Made by a program: the position numbers and the translations under genes
The notes under the pieces: model-generated
What the model was told of the DNA's origin: nothing
What the model saw: the letters and a program-made list of their open reading frames with translations, nothing else
Databases searched by the model: none
Part shown: positions 1 through 5,239 of the stretch, one piece after another
Position numbering within the stretch: position 1 is the first letter of the stretch
Layout of the letters: each line of letters begins with the position of its first letter
NCBI GenBank assembly: GCA_946530565.1
Contig: CAMNAE010000120.1
Location: 1 to 5,758 of the forward strand
DNA from: an uncultured Oscillibacter sp.
Lineage (GTDB): Bacteria; Bacillota; Clostridia; Oscillospirales; Oscillospiraceae
DNA length: 5,758 bases
Reading direction: 5' to 3'

Positions 1-440
1 TGGTGGTTGTAGAGATTCGTGAGAATACGGCGCGAGGCGGGCTCGTTTTTCAGTTGCCAGAGTACGCGGTCCACCTGATCCATGTCGCCCTGCGGGTAGT
101 GGTGCTTCACGCCCATCTGGTAGCCGTAGGCCTTGCCGATCGTGCCGTTCTCATCGGCCCAGGCGTCCCAGACATGGCTCGAGAGCTCCGAAACGCGGTT
201 CGACTTCTTCTGCCAGATCCAGGCGACCTCGTCCCAGGCGGACTTCCAGTAGGTCCGCCGCAGCGTCATGATCGGGAATTCTTTAGATAGATCATAGCGG
301 TTCACGACGCCGAAGGTCGAGAGCGTATGGGCGGGCGTCCCGTCCTCCCAGCGGGGGCGGACAGACTGATCCTCGTCGGAGACGCCATGCTCCAGGATCT
401 CGGTCACGTTTTGGATAAAGACCCGATCGGCATAGCTCAT
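1..440 (-). CDS. thyA: Thymidylate synthase, N-terminal 146 residues (cut by window edge)
   Basis: This gene encodes folate-dependent thymidylate synthase, a cytoplasmic dimer that makes dTMP from dUMP with 5,10-methylene-tetrahydrofolate. Translation from the ATG at 440-438 gives MSYADRVFIQ, then WEDGTPAHTLSTFG (residues 31-44), the IWQKKSN stretch (75-81), HVWDAWADENGTIGKAYGYQ (89-108) and DQVDRVLWQLKNEPASRR (121-138). These match, from memory, the Bacillus ThyA/phage phi3T-type subfamily rather than the short E. coli type. R137-R138 correspond to the paired arginines that reach across the dimer to hold the dUMP phosphate. The catalytic Cys of the PC motif should lie about 11 residues past the cut, so activity cannot be judged here. 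The start codon overlaps the cysS stop (ATGA), which implies translational coupling; only a weak GGGTGA ribosome site precedes it. The family call is firm; completeness of the gene is unknown. Confidence 0.93.
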   Translation of the reverse strand, partial: MSYADRVFIQNVTEILEHGVSDEDQSVRPRWEDGTPAHTLSTFGVVNRYDLSKEFPIMTLRRTYWKSAWDEVAWIWQKKSNRVSELSSHVWDAWADENGTIGKAYGYQMGVKHHYPQGDMDQVDRVLWQLKNEPASRRILTNLYNH

Positions 441-1891
441 GCCGTCACCCGCTTCCAGATCGCGCCGCCCTTGATGTCGGTCACCTCGACGCCCTGCGCC
501 TTGAGCTCGTCGCGGATGCGGTCGGCGGTCGCAAAGTCCCTGGCCTTCTTCGCCTCGAGGCGCTGCAGCACGAGCGCGTCGATCGCAGCGTCGCCCTCGC
601 CGGTCACGGTGAAGCCGTCGGCGGTCTCGGCCGTTTTGGCCTTCGCGTCCTCGGCGCGTTTGGCCGCCGCGTGCTCCAGAAGGCCCAGCGAGAGAACGGC
701 ATCGTGGTCCGCCAGGATCGCGAGGCGCGTCGCGTCGTTGGTCTTCTCCTTGAGCGCGTCGTAGAGCGCGGTGACGGCCATGGAGGTGTTGAGGTCGTTT
801 CCGACCTGCTGGACGAACTTGTCGTGATGCGCCTTCACGACCGCCTCGTCGACCGCGCCGTCCTCCGGCTTGAGCGCCGCGATGCGGGCGATCAGCTTTT
901 TATAGGCGCCGTAGGCGTTGTCGAGGTTCTCCCAGGAGAAGACGAGCGCCTTGCGGTAGTGGCTCTGCAGGCAGAAGAAGCGGTAGGCCATCGGGTCGTA
1001 GCCCTTCTCTTCGAGCAGCGACACGGTCAAAAATTCGCCCTTGGACTTGCTCATCTTGCCGCTCGCGGTGTTCAGGTGATGCACATGGAACCAGTGCGTG
1101 CACCAGGGGTGGCCGATGTAGCTCTCGGACTGCGCGATCTCGTTGGTGTGGTGCGGGAAGGCGTTGTCGACGCCGCCGCAGTGCAGGTCGAGATACTCGC
1201 CGTTGTATTTTAAAGAGATGCCGGAGCACTCGATGTGCCAGCCGGGATAGCCGACGCCCCAGGGGGAGTCCCACTTGAGCGCCTGATCCTCGAACTTGGA
1301 TTTCGTGAACCAGAGCACGAAGTCGTTCTTGTTGCGCTTGTTCGTGTCCTCCTCGACGCCCTCGCGCACGCCGACGGCGAGATCCTCCTCGTCATGGTCG
1401 TTGAAGATGTAATACCTGTCGAGCTTTGAGGAGTCGAAATACACGTTGCCGCCGGCAAAATAGGCATAGCCCTTTTCCATGAGCCCCTCGATGATCCGGA
1501 TATATTCCGGAATGCAGCCGGTCGCGGGCTGGACGACGTCGGGGCGCTTGATGTGGAGCTTTTCGCAGTCGGAGAAGAACGCGTCGGTGTAGAACTGCGC
1601 GATCTCCATGACGGTCTTGTGCTCGCGGCGGGCACCCTTGAGCATCTTGTCCTCGCCCTCGTCGGCGTCGGAGACGAGGTGGCCGACGTCGGTGATGTTC
1701 ATGACGCGGTTGACGTCGTAGCCGGCATAGCGCAGGTACTTTTCAAGCACGTCCTCCATGATGTAGGAGCGCAGATTGCCGATGTGCGCAAAGTGGTACA
1801 CGGTCGGCCCGCAGGTGTACATCTCGACATGTCCGGGGGTGTGGGTCTTGAATTCCTCTTTCTTATGCGTCGCGGAGTTATAGAGATACAT
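437..1891 (-). CDS. cysS: Cysteinyl-tRNA synthetase
   Basis: CysS charges tRNA-Cys with cysteine in the cytoplasm in two ATP-dependent steps. The 484-residue product is a full-length class I synthetase. It has the HIGH-type signature HIGN at 36-39, directly after CGPTVYHFA, and KMSKS at 279-283. The zinc-site ligands are C27, C222 (HIECSG), H247 and E251. The C-terminal part (about 300-484) is the usual helical, tRNA-contacting region, ending in the DFATADRIRDELKAQGVEVTD pattern typical of the family. Relative to the E. coli enzyme it belongs to a divergent branch: it reads FPHHTNE where FPHHENE is usual, HVHHLNTASGKMSKS around the second signature, and has a longer NDFVLWFTKSKF segment (190-200). 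All catalytic and metal residues are kept. Start chosen at 1891: AAAGGA lies 9 nt upstream. It is second in the operon, 36 bp after cysE, and controlled by the Cys T-box; its stop overlaps the thyA start. Confidence 0.97.
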   Translation of the reverse strand: MYLYNSATHKKEEFKTHTPGHVEMYTCGPTVYHFAHIGNLRSYIMEDVLEKYLRYAGYDVNRVMNITDVGHLVSDADEGEDKMLKGARREHKTVMEIAQFYTDAFFSDCEKLHIKRPDVVQPATGCIPEYIRIIEGLMEKGYAYFAGGNVYFDSSKLDRYYIFNDHDEEDLAVGVREGVEEDTNKRNKNDFVLWFTKSKFEDQALKWDSPWGVGYPGWHIECSGISLKYNGEYLDLHCGGVDNAFPHHTNEIAQSESYIGHPWCTHWFHVHHLNTASGKMSKSKGEFLTVSLLEEKGYDPMAYRFFCLQSHYRKALVFSWENLDNAYGAYKKLIARIAALKPEDGAVDEAVVKAHHDKFVQQVGNDLNTSMAVTALYDALKEKTNDATRLAILADHDAVLSLGLLEHAAAKRAEDAKAKTAETADGFTVTGEGDAAIDALVLQRLEAKKARDFATADRIRDELKAQGVEVTDIKGGAIWKRVTA

Positions 1892-1927
1892 GGGGAAACA
1901 TCCTTTCGTGATTACTGACTGTATTAT

Positions 1928-2635
1928 TTATATAATATATTCCGGCAAGTCGTATTCGTCGATGCGCTCCAGGTAGAAATCCGGCTTCTCGTTTTGCAGG
2001 TGCTCCTTTTCCTCAAGGCGCTTGACGCGGCTGCGGAGCTCGCGGAGCTCGAGCATGACCGGGTCCTCGACGCTGATCTGGTCGACATCGTCGGCAAAGA
2101 AGACGGGCCTGCCCTGCAGACGCACCACATGCGCCGGCACGCCGACGGCGGTGCAGTTGTCGGGGACCTCGCGCAGGACGACCGCGCCGGCCGCGATGCG
2201 GCTGTTGTCGCCGACGCGGAAGGGGCCGAGCACCTTGGCGCCCGAGCCGACGAGCACATTGTTGCCGAGCGTCGGGTGGCGCTTGCCCTGATCCTTGCCG
2301 GTGCCGCCGAGCGTGACGCCCTGATACAAAAGGCAGTCGTCGCCGATCTCGGCGGTCTCGCCGATGACGATGCCCATGCCGTGGTCGATCACGAGGCGCC
2401 GGCCGATCTTCGCGCCGGGGTGGATCTCGATGCCGGTCCAGAACCGCGCCCACTGCGAGACCGCGCGGGCCAGAAAGCGGAGCTTGTGCTCGAGCAGCCA
2501 GTGCGCGATGCGGTGGTAGATGACGGCGTGGACGCCGGGGTAGAGAAGAAAGATCTCGAGCTTGCTGCGGGCGGCGGGGTCGCGGCGCTGGTAGGCGGCG
2601 AGCAGCCCGCCCAGGCGGGTAACGCGGGTTTTCAT
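1928..2635 (-). CDS. cysE: Serine O-acetyltransferase
   Basis: CysE makes O-acetyl-L-serine from serine and acetyl-CoA, the committed step of cysteine synthesis; O-acetylserine sulfhydrylase (CysK) then adds sulfide. The 235-residue protein has a short N-terminal helical domain (1-65), a left-handed hexapeptide-repeat beta helix (about 68-170; [16 protein letters not shown], then [31 protein letters not shown]) and a C-terminal tail. H85 in DHGMG is the expected catalytic His (H158 in E. coli) with D84 beside it; H120 in KRHP matches the second active-site His. It is the short Bacillus-like form, lacking much of the N-terminal domain of the 273-residue E. coli enzyme. Residues 193-213 look like a coiled coil, and the chain ends in PEYII: a C-terminal Ile is the residue that inserts into the CysK active site in known cysteine synthase complexes. 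AAGGAG lies 11 nt before the ATG. It is the first gene after the Cys T-box. Confidence 0.96.
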   Translation of the reverse strand: MKTRVTRLGGLLAAYQRRDPAARSKLEIFLLYPGVHAVIYHRIAHWLLEHKLRFLARAVSQWARFWTGIEIHPGAKIGRRLVIDHGMGIVIGETAEIGDDCLLYQGVTLGGTGKDQGKRHPTLGNNVLVGSGAKVLGPFRVGDNSRIAAGAVVLREVPDNCTAVGVPAHVVRLQGRPVFFADDVDQISVEDPVMLELRELRSRVKRLEEKEHLQNEKPDFYLERIDEYDLPEYII

Positions 2636-2646
2636 GTTCGGAAAGG

Positions 2647-2652
2647 CTCCTT
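2647..2652 (-). promoter_or_regulatory. Ribosome binding site of cysE
   Basis: AAGGAG on the minus strand, 11 nt before the cysE ATG. It lies in the short run between the T-box terminator U-tract and cysE, so ribosome access is independent of the terminator hairpin and control is expected at transcription rather than translation initiation. Confidence 0.7.
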
Positions 2653-2681
2653 ATTGTAATTGTAAAAATGTGACCGGCACG

Positions 2682-2719
2682 AAAAAACGCCCCTCGTACC
2701 GTATCGGGTACGAGAGGCG
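2682..2719 (-). terminator. Intrinsic terminator of the T-box leader
   Basis: On the minus strand CGCCTCTCGTACC (2707-2719) pairs with GGTACGAGGGGCG (2688-2700), 13 base pairs with one G-U, around a 6-nt loop, followed by six T (2682-2687). It shares nine bases with the antiterminator and is the default fold when tRNA-Cys is charged. Confidence 0.95.
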
Positions 2720-2740
2720 ACGAATCGCGGTTCCACTCTC
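2712..2740 (-). promoter_or_regulatory. T-box antiterminator
   Basis: On the minus strand GAGAG (2736-2740) pairs with CTCTC (2712-2716), the 7-nt bulge TGGAACC (2729-2735) is the tRNA acceptor-end binding site, and GCGA (2725-2728) pairs with TCGC (2717-2720) around a TTCG tetraloop (2721-2724). The 3' half of this fold is also the 5' arm of the terminator, so the two structures exclude one another. Confidence 0.93.
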
Positions 2741-2973
2741 TTTTATCACTTGTGCCGCGGCGGCTGCTCGCTGAACGGGCGGCAGGGCGACGGCGGCCCC
2801 CTGACGCGGGGCGGACGGGGGGCGTCTGGATATCCCCCGCGCTCACGGACGCACTTCACGAACTCCCCCGCAGCCGCGCTTTCAGCCTGACTTGACGCAG
2901 CCTCTCTGAGCGCAGGACGATCCGCTACTCTTTCCGATCATCACGCTATGAACTTTTGCCCATTCAGGGTTTT

Positions 2974-3005
2974 ATTATATTAACAAGCCAAAACGTTTCT
3001 GTCAA
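2974..3005 (-). promoter_or_regulatory. Promoter of the cysE-cysS-thyA operon
   Basis: A perfect TTGACA (-35, 3000-3005) is followed after 17 bp by TAATAT (2977-2982), overlapping a consensus TATAAT (2974-2979) at 20 bp spacing. The AT-rich stretch stands out from the GC-rich surroundings and sits directly before Stem I of the T-box. Transcription should start near 2967-2970. Typical of the housekeeping sigma factor. Confidence 0.85.
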
Positions 3006-3019
3006 GAGGGGATTTGCCG

Positions 3020-3055
3020 AAAAAACCATCCCGGGGACGGTCGTCTCCGGGATGG
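3020..3055 (-). terminator. Intrinsic terminator after the CoA transferase gene
   Basis: On the minus strand CCATCCCGG (3047-3055) pairs with CCGGGATGG (3026-3034); a mismatch and a few further inner pairs lead to a small loop, and six T (3020-3025) follow. It begins about 20 bp past the CoA transferase stop and ends about 15 bp before the -35 box of the cysteine operon, so it insulates that operon from the upstream gene. Confidence 0.92.
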
Positions 3056-3074
3056 CTGGTCTGCTGCGCGGTAT

Positions 3075-4286
3075 TTACTTCGCGATGCCCATGCAGGCGT
3101 CGGAGGCGGCAGTGGCTTCGGCCTCCTCGCGGGTCATGCCGAGCTTCTCCATCAGCACCTCGACGGTGTGCTGGCCGAGGAGCGGCGCGGGGGTGAAGGT
3201 GTCGATCTTGTGGTTGGTGAGCTTGATCTGGTTGCCGGTGATCTTCATCTTGCCGGCGACCGGGTGCTCCACGTCGACGAACATCTCGCGCGCGCCGGCG
3301 ATGTGCGGGTCGTTGACGACGCGGTCGATCGTGTTGATCGGGCCGGCGGGGCAGCCCGCGGCAAGCATCGCGTCGACGGCGTCGTCGACGTTCCAGTCCT
3401 TGAGCCAGTCCTCGATGATCGGCTTGAGCTCGGCGTGGTTCTTGACGCGGTCGTTGTTGTGGACGAAGCGGGGATCCTCGATGAGGTCGGGGCGGCCCAT
3501 GAGGTTCGCGAGCGCGGCGAAGAGCTTGTCGTTGCCGGCGCCGATGACGAGCATGCCGTCCTTGGCCTGGAAGGAGTCATAGGGGAAGAGCGCCTCGTAG
3601 CGGTTGCCGATGCGCTGGGGCACGCGGCCGGTGCACAGGTAGATCATGTTGATGATCTCGAGCGAGGAGACCATGGAGTCCACGAGCGCGACGTCGACCT
3701 TCTCGCCCTCGCCGGTCTTGAGCTTGTTGACATAGGCGGCCAGGATGCCGACGCAGCAGCTCACGCCGCCCATGACGTCGGAGATCGCGGTGCCGGTGCG
3801 GGTCGGAGCGCTGTCGGGCCAGCCGGTCGTGCTCATGAGGCCGCTCATCGCCTGACCGATCACGTCGTAGCCGGGGCGCTGGGAGTAGGGGCCGTAGTGG
3901 CCGAAGCCGGAGACGGAGGCGTAGATGATCCCGGGGTTGATCTTCTTGAGCTCCTCATAGCCGAGGCCCAGCTTGTCCATAACGCCGGGACGGTAGTTCT
4001 CGAGCACGACGTCGGCGTCCTTCACCATGCGGCGGAAGAGGTCCTTGCCCGCTTCGTTCTTCAGGTTGATGACGATGCCGCGCTTGTTGCGGTTCAGGTT
4101 CATATAGTAGGCGCTCTCGCCGTTGACGATCGGCATATTGGCGCGGGAGTCGTCGCCCTTGCCGGGGCGCTCGATCTTGATCACGTCCGCGCCCATGTCC
4201 GCGAGCATCATGCCGCAGTAGGGAGCAGCCAGCACGCGGGAGAGGTCGAGCACCTTCATGCCCTGTAAAAGGCCCTTGCGTTCCAT
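3075..4286 (-). CDS. CaiB/BaiF family (class III) CoA transferase
   Basis: The product moves coenzyme A between carboxylic acids, through an aspartyl-CoA thioester in known family members (formyl-CoA transferase, CaiB, BaiF). The 403 residues match the usual family length. Typical stretches are GMKVLDLSRVLAAP (9-22), ADMGADVIKIERPGKGD (29-45), NLNRNKRGIVINL (63-75), DVVLENYRPGVMDKLGLGY (92-110), SGFGHYGPYSQRPGYD (126-141) and, near the end, PAPLLGQHT. D170 in GTAISDVMGG aligns with the catalytic Asp169 of formyl-CoA transferase. The frame is open far upstream, but the ATG at 4286 is chosen because CGGAGG lies 9 nt before it and the protein from there begins like the family (KGLLQGMKVLDLSRV). 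It appears monocistronic, with its own promoter candidate and terminator. The substrate cannot be told: no acyl-CoA dehydratase, dehydrogenase or ligase partner is in view. No signal peptide or membrane segment; cytoplasmic. Confidence 0.93.
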   Translation of the reverse strand: MERKGLLQGMKVLDLSRVLAAPYCGMMLADMGADVIKIERPGKGDDSRANMPIVNGESAYYMNLNRNKRGIVINLKNEAGKDLFRRMVKDADVVLENYRPGVMDKLGLGYEELKKINPGIIYASVSGFGHYGPYSQRPGYDVIGQAMSGLMSTTGWPDSAPTRTGTAISDVMGGVSCCVGILAAYVNKLKTGEGEKVDVALVDSMVSSLEIINMIYLCTGRVPQRIGNRYEALFPYDSFQAKDGMLVIGAGNDKLFAALANLMGRPDLIEDPRFVHNNDRVKNHAELKPIIEDWLKDWNVDDAVDAMLAAGCPAGPINTIDRVVNDPHIAGAREMFVDVEHPVAGKMKITGNQIKLTNHKIDTFTPAPLLGQHTVEVLMEKLGMTREEAEATAASDACMGIAK

Positions 4287-4295
4287 CTTTGCATA

Positions 4296-4301
4296 CCTCC
4301 G
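4296..4301 (-). promoter_or_regulatory. Ribosome binding site deciding the CoA transferase start
   Basis: CGGAGG on the minus strand, 9 nt before the ATG at 4286. It is the only strong ribosome site before the conserved part of the protein and rejects an 88-codon N-terminal extension of the open frame through the intergenic region. Confidence 0.85.
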
Positions 4302-4352
4302 AAATGAGAATGAAATTGCATTCCGCGCTTGTAGTCGGAACTTCCGCTCCCC

Positions 4353-4381
4353 ATTATGATGGAGTTTTTCGAAAAAGGCAA
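4353..4381 (-). promoter_or_regulatory. Candidate promoter of the CoA transferase gene
   Basis: On the minus strand TTGCCT (4376-4381) and CATAAT (4353-4358) are spaced 17 bp apart, about 70 bp before the start codon. Four of six and five of six positions fit the sigma-70-type consensus. Predicted by eye only. Confidence 0.5.
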
Positions 4382-4443
4382 GAAAAAAACGCGAAAAAGA
4401 TCGGATTTCGGGAAATTGTTCCTGTTTTCCGTGCGAAACAGTC

Positions 4444-4474
4444 CGGAATGTTTGCTGATTCCGCAAAAGCAAAC
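4444..4474. repeat. Nested inverted repeats, possible operator
   Basis: CGGAAT (4444-4449) and ATTCCG (4458-4463) form a perfect 6-bp inverted repeat with 8 bp between. Interleaved with it, GTTTGC (4450-4455) and GCAAAC (4469-4474) form a second one with 13 bp between. They lie just upstream of the -35 candidate of the aldolase-kinase unit, a position fitting a regulator site. No regulator gene is in the window, and short inverted repeats also arise by chance in AT-rich DNA. Confidence 0.35.
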
Positions 4475-4489
4475 GATTGCATTTTCTCC

Positions 4490-4518
4490 TTGCATTTCCG
4501 TCGGCGGCTGAGTAGAAT
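4490..4518 (+). promoter_or_regulatory. Candidate promoter of the aldolase-kinase unit
   Basis: TTGCAT (4490-4495) and TAGAAT (4513-4518) are 17 bp apart, about 55 bp before the aldolase ATG. The -10 fits five of six positions; the -35 is weak, as is common where an activator assists. Confidence 0.45.
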
Positions 4519-4560
4519 AAGAAGCAGACAGGGCCGGTTTTCCGGAGCATATTTTGGGAT

Positions 4561-4566
4561 GGAGGA
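4561..4566 (+). promoter_or_regulatory. Ribosome binding site deciding the aldolase start
   Basis: GGAGGA, 7 nt before the ATG at 4574. An alternative in-frame ATG at 4559 overlaps this site and has no ribosome site of its own, so 4574 is preferred. Confidence 0.85.
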
Positions 4567-4573
4567 ATTGATC

Positions 4574-5221
4574 ATGGATCAGGACATCTTAGGCTTCATT
4601 CGGGAGCACAAGATCATTGCGATCGTGCGCGGGATCGGGAGCGACAAAATGGCCTCGCTCGTACAGGCGATGATCGACGGCGGCGTGCGCTGCGTCGAGG
4701 TCACCTTCGACCAGTCGAGCGCTGAAAAGCAGCAGGATACGCTGCGCTCGATCCGCCTTCTGCGCGAGACCTTCGGCGACACCGCCGCGATCGGCGCCGG
4801 CACCGTAATGACGGTCGAGCAGGTGCGCCTTGCCAAAGAGGCCGGCGCGCAGTACATCATCTCTCCCAATGTCTCCGAAGCCGTCATCCGCGAGACGAAG
4901 GCGCAGGGCCTTGTGAGCATCCCCGGCGCGTTCACGCCCTCTGAGGCGGCAGACGCCTGGTCCTACGGCGCCGACATCGTCAAGCTCTTCCCCGCCGGCA
5001 TCCTCGGGCCCGCGTACATCAAGGCGCTGCGTGCGCCCTTGAAGCACATCCCCTTCACGGCGGTCGGCGGCGTCTCGCCCGAAAACTGCCGCTCCTTCCT
5101 CGACGCCGGCTGCGTGGGCGTCGGCTGCGGCGGCAACCTCGTGAGCGCGAAGCTCGTCGACGAGGGCCGCTTCGACGAGATCACCAAGACCGCGCGGGCC
5201 TACATCGAAGCCCTCGCGTAA
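4574..5221 (+). CDS. KDPG/KDPGal-type 2-keto-3-deoxy-6-phospho sugar acid aldolase
   Basis: This is a class I (Schiff-base) aldolase that splits 2-keto-3-deoxy-6-phosphogluconate or -galactonate into pyruvate and glyceraldehyde 3-phosphate. The 215-residue, single TIM-barrel chain has the family pattern: IIAIVRG (14-20), VEVTF with E42, GAGTVMT (74-80), ISPNVSEAV (96-104), PGAFTPSEA (117-125) and DIVKLFPA (134-141), where K137 is the Schiff-base lysine. R19 in IVRG probably binds the pyruvate carboxylate, as in forms that lack the Arg after EVT (here D46). The stretches GPAYIKALRA and AVGGVSPEN, followed by DAGCVGVG, resemble E. coli DgoA more than Eda. The usual Ser of the phosphate loop is replaced by N188 (GGNL). 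With a DgoK-like kinase 18 bp downstream, the galactonate branch is the more likely role, but Eda-type or hydroxy-oxoglutarate aldolase activity is not excluded. Cytoplasmic; expected to be cotranscribed with the kinase. Confidence 0.92.
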   Translation: MDQDILGFIREHKIIAIVRGIGSDKMASLVQAMIDGGVRCVEVTFDQSSAEKQQDTLRSIRLLRETFGDTAAIGAGTVMTVEQVRLAKEAGAQYIISPNVSEAVIRETKAQGLVSIPGAFTPSEAADAWSYGADIVKLFPAGILGPAYIKALRAPLKHIPFTAVGGVSPENCRSFLDAGCVGVGCGGNLVSAKLVDEGRFDEITKTARAYIEALA

Positions 5222-5239
5222 AAGAAAGGGGCGCTCAAA

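Larger units (their letters stand above)
2682..2968 (-). ncRNA. T-box riboswitch leader, cysteine specific (UGC specifier)
   Basis: The roughly 285-nt leader before cysE has the parts of a canonical transcriptional T-box in order. Stem I starts with GCGTGATGATCGGAAAGAGTA (split: GCG TGATGAT CGGA, a K-turn-like base) and contains the AGTA strand of the S-turn (2926-2929), the AG-bulge motif CAGAGAGG (2901-2908) and a distal GGCTGAAAGC (about 2877-2886). The specifier loop reads GAA-G-TGC, with GAA at 2855-2857 and the specifier TGC at 2851-2853; TCCG and CGC downstream close the base of the stem. A GC-rich middle part (about 2750-2835) holds the stem II/III region. The T-box proper, AGAGTGGAACCGCG (2726-2739), and an intrinsic terminator follow. 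TGC is a Cys codon and the bulge UGGA pairs with the tRNA 3' end UCCA, meaning a U discriminator, as in tRNA-Cys. Uncharged tRNA-Cys should allow read-through into cysE-cysS-thyA. The 5' end is inferred from the promoter. Confidence 0.95.
4287..4573. other. Divergent intergenic region
   Basis: 287 bp separate the CoA transferase (minus) and aldolase (plus) start codons. The region is clearly AT-richer than the genes, with A-runs at 4371-4400. It holds a candidate promoter in each direction, inverted repeats near 4444-4474, two TTGCATTT copies (4477-4484 and 4490-4497) and the two ribosome sites. I see no additional gene, RNA motif or terminator in it; open frames crossing it are extensions of the flanking genes without family similarity. 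Confidence 0.75.

Noticed and set aside
3..1274. Plus-strand and alternative minus-strand frames over thyA and cysS
   Set aside because: Compositional shadows; the real frames carry HIGN, KMSKS, zinc ligands and the ThyA signatures.
1994..2846. Long frames overlapping cysE on both strands, including a 277-codon minus-strand frame through the T-box
   Set aside because: They are arginine/proline-rich or aspartate/alanine-rich shadows of cysE; one runs through the structured RNA leader, which is not expected to be translated.
2820..2850. Possible CRISPR or tandem repeat in the C/G-run section
   Set aside because: The runs are irregular and belong to stems of the T-box leader; no repeated unit with spacers is present.
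3168..4268. A 366-codon plus-strand open frame opposite the CoA transferase
   Set aside because: Its protein is a low-complexity run of V, D, A, H and L typical of the antisense of a GC-rich gene, with no ribosome site or family pattern; the minus-strand gene is clearly real.
4287..4550. N-terminal extension of the CoA transferase to 491 residues
   Set aside because: The added 88 residues come from AT-rich intergenic DNA containing both promoter candidates; a strong ribosome site precedes the ATG at 4286.
4289..4573. N-terminal extension of the aldolase to 310 residues
   Set aside because: Family members begin close to the IIAIVRG strand; the GGAGGA site supports the ATG at 4574, and the extension has no recognisable domain.
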